A stretch of 64,000 nt of DNA from Pogona vitticeps (lineage: Eukaryota > Chordata > Lepidosauria > Squamata > Agamidae), in assembly GCF_051106095.1 (NCBI RefSeq), contig NC_135783.1, forward strand, positions 58,437,447 through 58,501,446. Reading direction: 5' to 3'. A model generated the notes under the pieces. That model saw only the letters and a list, made by a program, of their open reading frames with translations. It made no database searches and was not told where the DNA came from. How positions within the stretch are numbered: the first letter of the stretch is position 1; every line of letters begins with the position of its first letter. The translations under genes and the position numbers were made by a program. This document shows positions 60,162 through 64,000 of this stretch, piece by piece.

Positions 60162-60199
60162 ATGTGAGCTTTCGTGGACAAGTCCACTTCATCAGACAT
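60162..60199 (-). ncRNA. Hammerhead-ribozyme-like motif in a dispersed repeat
   Basis: On the minus strand the order is AUGU (stem I), CUGAUGA (the exact core), a strong GUGGAC/GUCCAC stem II, GAAA, AGCU, C and ACAU, which pairs with AUGU to close stem I. Stem III is the self-complementary AGCU, so it too would act as a dimer. Its sequence is unrelated to the Penelope-like copies. Activity is not shown. Confidence 0.55.
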
Positions 60200-60239
60200 A
60201 ATTTAAAATAAAACAGTTTTTAGCTTTTAAATATTGTAT

Positions 60240-60308
60240 TTTTATTATGTAAGCCACCTTGGGTCCTTTTGAAAGAGAAACAAGAGGTAAAATATTTTAA
60301 ATAAATAA
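60240..60308 (+). repeat. L2-type LINE 3' tail
   Basis: TGTAAGCCACCTTGGGTCC followed by a GAGAAA...GGTAAAATATTTTAAATAAATAAA tail matches other L2-type tails here. Confidence 0.6.
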
Positions 60309-60868
60309 AAGGAATTCATTTTTTAAAAAAAATCTGGCAAAGATAAAGAATTGTATGCCATTAGTCTTCTGTCAGTGGGAAGGAGAGTAGGTGGTTCTTG
60401 TCTTTCCCTGTAGCCTCCCATATTCCTTCAAAATGTGCTTAAGAAGGTTGGTGGGCTATACAAAGCATATTTCAGGGGATAGGGATGGATTCTGCAAGAC
60501 AAAACAGGGAGAGGTACATTGTGCATTCAGAAATCTGGTTGAATTGACTTCCATTTACCTATCCTCTGTTGCAGCCATATGCTTGGTTGCGGCATGATTT
60601 TGTACTGATTTTTTTAAAAAAATTCTGTCCCCTTTAAAATTACATAATTTATTGAACCATCTAGCTATATGTTTGTTGATATACTGAATATGTGAAAACA
60701 TTGTACTTTCTAGATGGGTTGGACTACAGTTCCTTGCATGCTCCAATTCTTGCTATGTTATGCTGTCTCCAGCACATCTGGAAAGCACCATATGGGGGAA
60801 GGATGTCATATAGAGAATAAGGCCTGTAGCTTACTGTCATTGTAATGCTATTTCTGCCTCCCTTTCAG

Positions 60869-61052
60869 AAGGAGAGATACTTGTTCAAAGTCTTCAGAGT
60901 CGCTCAGAAAGATTCATCCATCATGTCAATAAACTTGAAGAGGAAGATGTTTCATTGAAGGAAGAAAGCAGCACTTACAATGATATTGTTTTTGCTGATG
61001 TAGTTGATACTTACAGAAATGTTCCAGCCAAATTACTGAATTTCTACCGATG
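60869..61052 (+). CDS. B3GALNT2: B3GALNT2 exon 8 (residues 280-340 plus 2 nt)
   Basis: The exon encodes [20 protein letters not shown], then [40 protein letters not shown] and RW. The D-I-V-F-x-D-x-x-D-x-Y-x-N stretch is a conserved GT31 motif just before the catalytic core. The acceptor is CCCTTTCAG. The donor is TG|GTAGGT, phase 2. Confidence 0.95.
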
Positions 61053-62113
61053 GTAGGTTGAGTTGGGGAAGGTTGGGGATTTTGCATGAGCCATGTCTGG
61101 TTCACGATTATCAGTGCCTTGTTACTGGATTGTCATTATGTTAAGAATGTGGTTCTTAATCCAAATAAGTCTATCACTTCTTCTGATTCCCATGTCAAAA
61201 GTAGTTGCATGCTCACAAACACCAGTTACATGTTGCCTGTAGTGTTGTCATCAACAAGCAACCCTGCTTCTCCTTCTCCCCATATCTCAAGTGCTTTTCC
61301 ATTGTCCAATGAATGATTAGCCCTATTTTTCCCATTTTTTAATGTCAGTAGTTCTGTGTTCCCTTGTATACAACTCCAGGACTACACATCTAGGTCCACT
61401 GAGTAAGTTAAAGAGCAGTCTTTCTACCCTTGGTTTCTACCCTGGTTCTTTGCCTCTTAATTTAATATATTTTCTTTTGGGGTATATCAGCTTGTATCCA
61501 GCGTTTCTTTCTGCAAGAGCTGTTTTAGTGGGAAATGTACATTTTCAGAGTTAGTACAATTGTTATTGGCATCGATATAGTTTTTGTTGCACAGACCAAT
61601 GGTTCAACTACATGCCTAACACCGTGGAAAACAAGGGAACAAACAGCAGCTTAGCTGTCTCTCTGCAGCAGGCATTCCTCCATCTCCTCCTTAGTATGAG
61701 GATGCACACTTTGTTTGTTGGGAGGAATGAAATACAGTTGGAACCTGTGTATGGATTGCAAGAGATTAGAATTAACAATGGATTCAAAGGGCCAGAAAAA
61801 AAGCAATATGAAAAATTGAAGCTTTTTCATTAGGCTGAAAGATGAGACACTTTTCAGAAATAGTCTCTTTTTTGTGTGTAAAAAACTGAACTTGGGATTT
61901 CGGATGTTATTGGCTTGATGTCATTTGTAGCTGGAAACCAGAATCTGCTGGCATCCTTTCATCTAAGCAACTTTTAAGAATTATAGAGGCCCACCTGTCA
62001 AAACATTTATCATCCCTGCATTAGGCTTTTTCAGTATAAATATTACAGCAGCTACAATGCATGTTAAAAACAATTTTTGTAGAACTCTGTCATTATAATC
62101 TGTTTGGCTACAG
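61053..62113 (+). other. B3GALNT2 intron 8
   Basis: No repeat or gene is recognised. Confidence 0.7.
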
Positions 62114-62239
62114 GACAGTAGAAGCAGCAAGCTTTGACGTGTTGCTGAAAACTGATGATGACTGCTACATAGATTTGGAGGCTGTGTTCAACAGAATAAA
62201 GCTGAAGAACCTGGGCAGACCGAATACATGGTGGGGCAA
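62114..62239 (+). CDS. B3GALNT2: B3GALNT2 exon 9 (residues 341-382 plus 2 nt), DDD motif; gene continues past the window
   Basis: The exon encodes [20 protein letters not shown] and then [20 protein letters not shown] with a final Gly. D355-D357 is the DxD motif that binds Mn2+ and UDP-GalNAc. The acceptor is GGCTACAG and the donor GTGAGT in phase 2. The next exon, expected to begin with FRLNWAV-like residues, is not found in the remaining 1.76 kb. The C-terminal 118 or so residues are therefore outside the window, and the gene is not broken. Confidence 0.95.
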
Positions 62240-64000
62240 GTGAGTGTCCCTTTGTCTAAAAAAAAAAATTGTTTTCCTAATGTTCACACTATATGTAGAA
62301 CTGATAACTTTTTATACTCCAATAGTTTAGAGCTGAAGATATAATAAGGAAGACAGAGATATTTTTAAACAAAGTAAAAATAATTTTATTAATAAACAGT
62401 CCTTTTTGTTTATTTGTTTATTTGGTTGGGTTTTTTTGTAGAGTACAAGTGAGCAAATCTTTCAACTCTTTGATCACAGAAATAGTATACTTGGGGAGAG
62501 TCTTGTATGAATATGCTGTTTTCTTGCTTAAGTAACTAAGTCACTGTTTTCTATAGATTTATTTACAGAACCAAAGATGTTATGAAATTGTATGAATTAT
62601 AAGTTTCCCACTAGGCTAATTATGAGATGAGGTTTATTTAATATTCAGTTAAACTGCAAAATCAATCATGAAAATGTCTGCTCTCCAAGAACTGTTTGCA
62701 TGATTCAGTAAAAAGATTTTATTAATTTCTCATCTTTAGATTTTTTTTAAAGTTTTAAATAGTTTTACCTCTTTAGGCAATGTGTGATGACTTGTTTCTA
62801 TGACATTTTCATGACTCGTATTACTCTTGCAGTATTTTCCATTTTACCATAACGCCTTTCCTAATTCTAGCTAGCAAAAGATATGAATTTCTACCAAGGA
62901 AACTGTATGTGTGTCTTTGGGGAAGTGTAGGTATTTCTAAGCTTTGTTTCTGTTGGTTTGCACAACTCTTTCTGATATTTTTAAGAGGTAAAAGGAAAGG
63001 GCGTTTCAGGAGTACGAGAGGCAAAGAGAACTCTGGATAAAGGAACAGAATAAACTGGGATTCCTTATGCCTTCATTTTTTTTACTTATGTCGGAATTCC
63101 ACTACTGAGACCATTTTCTAAGAGACATTCAGCTTTCCCTGTTCCTCAGTACCTTCTAATGCTGTATCTAAAATTTCCAATGTCTTGTTTTCATTTTTTT
63201 TCCTTTGTGTGAATGGGTTCTCTCTTCCTGTCAGAAGCCTCCCACAATTCCAGACCCACACACGGCAACAGTTCTGTTTTAAATTCAAAAACTTTATTCA
63301 ACTTAAAAGGCAACCTGCCCATTACAACTTTGAAGGGTTCCATTTCCCCTTCTAAATGAAGGTTGTTGCAGGTGACTGTTCCCTTGAGCATTCAAGAAAG
63401 CTATTTCTAGGGCAGGGAATAACCCCAAATCTCTGCTTGTATGTAGGAAGGCAAAAGGGGCGATGTGGTGCTGAACACAAACTTTCACAACATGTGAGAC
63501 AAGCCCAGTGTCCCCCAGTCTCCTCCTCTCACTCCTTCTCTGCTCTTTCAATCCCTCTCGGTTCCTCCTAGTCCCTCCTCTTTGCCTCCAGGTGAGGCAG
63601 TTATTCCCATTATAACACCTTTCTTGATGTCTGTCACCATCCCCCTAACTGTTTCTGTGCCTGTCTTTCTCTTTCTCTCCAAAAAGAGGACTTACAGAAG
63701 GGTTGGTGCCTTCTCTGTCTCTCCACCTCCTCTCCTGGACCTGTCAGCTTCTCCAGTTCTCCCAGATATGGGTCTGCTGTAGTGTCCCACTCCCATCCCT
63801 TAGGTGACTCTGAGGGGTTCCATCTTCCGCTTTCCTTCCCCTCCTGCTTCTCTCTTTCTTTGATGGGACAACTTCCTACTTCCCTCACACTTTCTTTCTC
63901 GATCCCCCTTTCCTCTCCTTTCCTGCTCCTTTACCTTTTACCTTCAAGCTCCTCCTCCCACACTGGTTGGTCTTTTTTAAAAAAAAAAAAACAGGAGCCA
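62240..64000 (+). other. Start of B3GALNT2 intron 9
   Basis: 62240-63180 is AT-rich and nothing is recognised. From about 63220 to the end the + strand is pyrimidine-rich. On the minus strand an AATAAAG at about 63290 could be the 3' end of an unidentified retro-repeat or antisense transcript. No domain is recognised in its frames. Confidence 0.5.

Larger units (their letters stand above)
59215..60868 (+). other. B3GALNT2 intron 7
   Basis: It holds the hammerhead-like repeat at 60100-60235 and an L2-type tail at 60240-60308. A degenerate MITE-like piece (about 60715-60790) is possible. Nothing else is recognised. Confidence 0.7.

Noticed and set aside
63220-64000. A host gene on the minus strand at the window end
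   Set aside because: An AATAAA and purine-rich frames are present, but no domain or splice structure was recognised. It is more likely an unidentified repeat.

Overview
The window is vertebrate nuclear DNA, most likely from a squamate reptile (a lizard). Two host genes lie in the same direction on the + strand. Their introns are filled with repeats typical of squamates: L2, CR1 and BovB LINEs, tRNA-derived SINEs, hAT and TA-target fold-back DNA transposons, and Penelope-like fragments. The species call is an inference from this repeat mix, not from a search.

Layout. 1-1000 holds LINE tails. 1140-1850 is a CpG island with a perfect CRE and is the likely promoter and 5' noncoding exon of GNG4. 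The two GNG4 coding exons (9794-9892 and 13892-14020) encode a complete 75-residue G-protein gamma-4 subunit ending in a CTIL prenylation box. 14.3-25.0 kb is intergenic and contains an internally deleted CR1 LINE, SINEs and other repeats. A second CpG island (25.05-25.64 kb) with a ZNF143/THAP11-type site is the promoter and first exon of B3GALNT2. Nine B3GALNT2 coding exons follow to 62239 and encode residues 1-382 of about 500, including the DDD metal-binding motif. The remaining exons lie beyond the window. Human chromosome 1q42 has the same order, GNG4 upstream of B3GALNT2.

The 18-kb first intron of B3GALNT2 contains a young, nearly whole Ty3/gypsy-type LTR retroelement (34848-41118) whose two LTRs look identical. 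Its integrase lies upstream of reverse transcriptase and its gag carries a SCAN-like capsid region, which together mark the Gmr1 group. It sits inside a small hAT-type MITE and is flanked by a 69-bp duplication of MITE sequence, far longer than an ordinary target-site duplication.

Other structures that deserve a second look are: hammerhead-ribozyme-like cores in Penelope-like fragments (a head-to-head pair at 12482-12584 flanked by a 12-bp duplication, and one at 26210-26252) and in an unrelated repeat (60162-60199); two very GC-rich fold-back transposons in B3GALNT2 introns built of nested palindromes centred on CAGCTG (50032-50566, 56313-57126); and two BovB LINE fragments, one ending about 110 bp before B3GALNT2 exon 6.

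The two host genes act in unrelated pathways. GNG4 works in heterotrimeric G-protein signalling at the membrane. B3GALNT2 works in ER glycosylation of alpha-dystroglycan. I see no sign that they are co-regulated.
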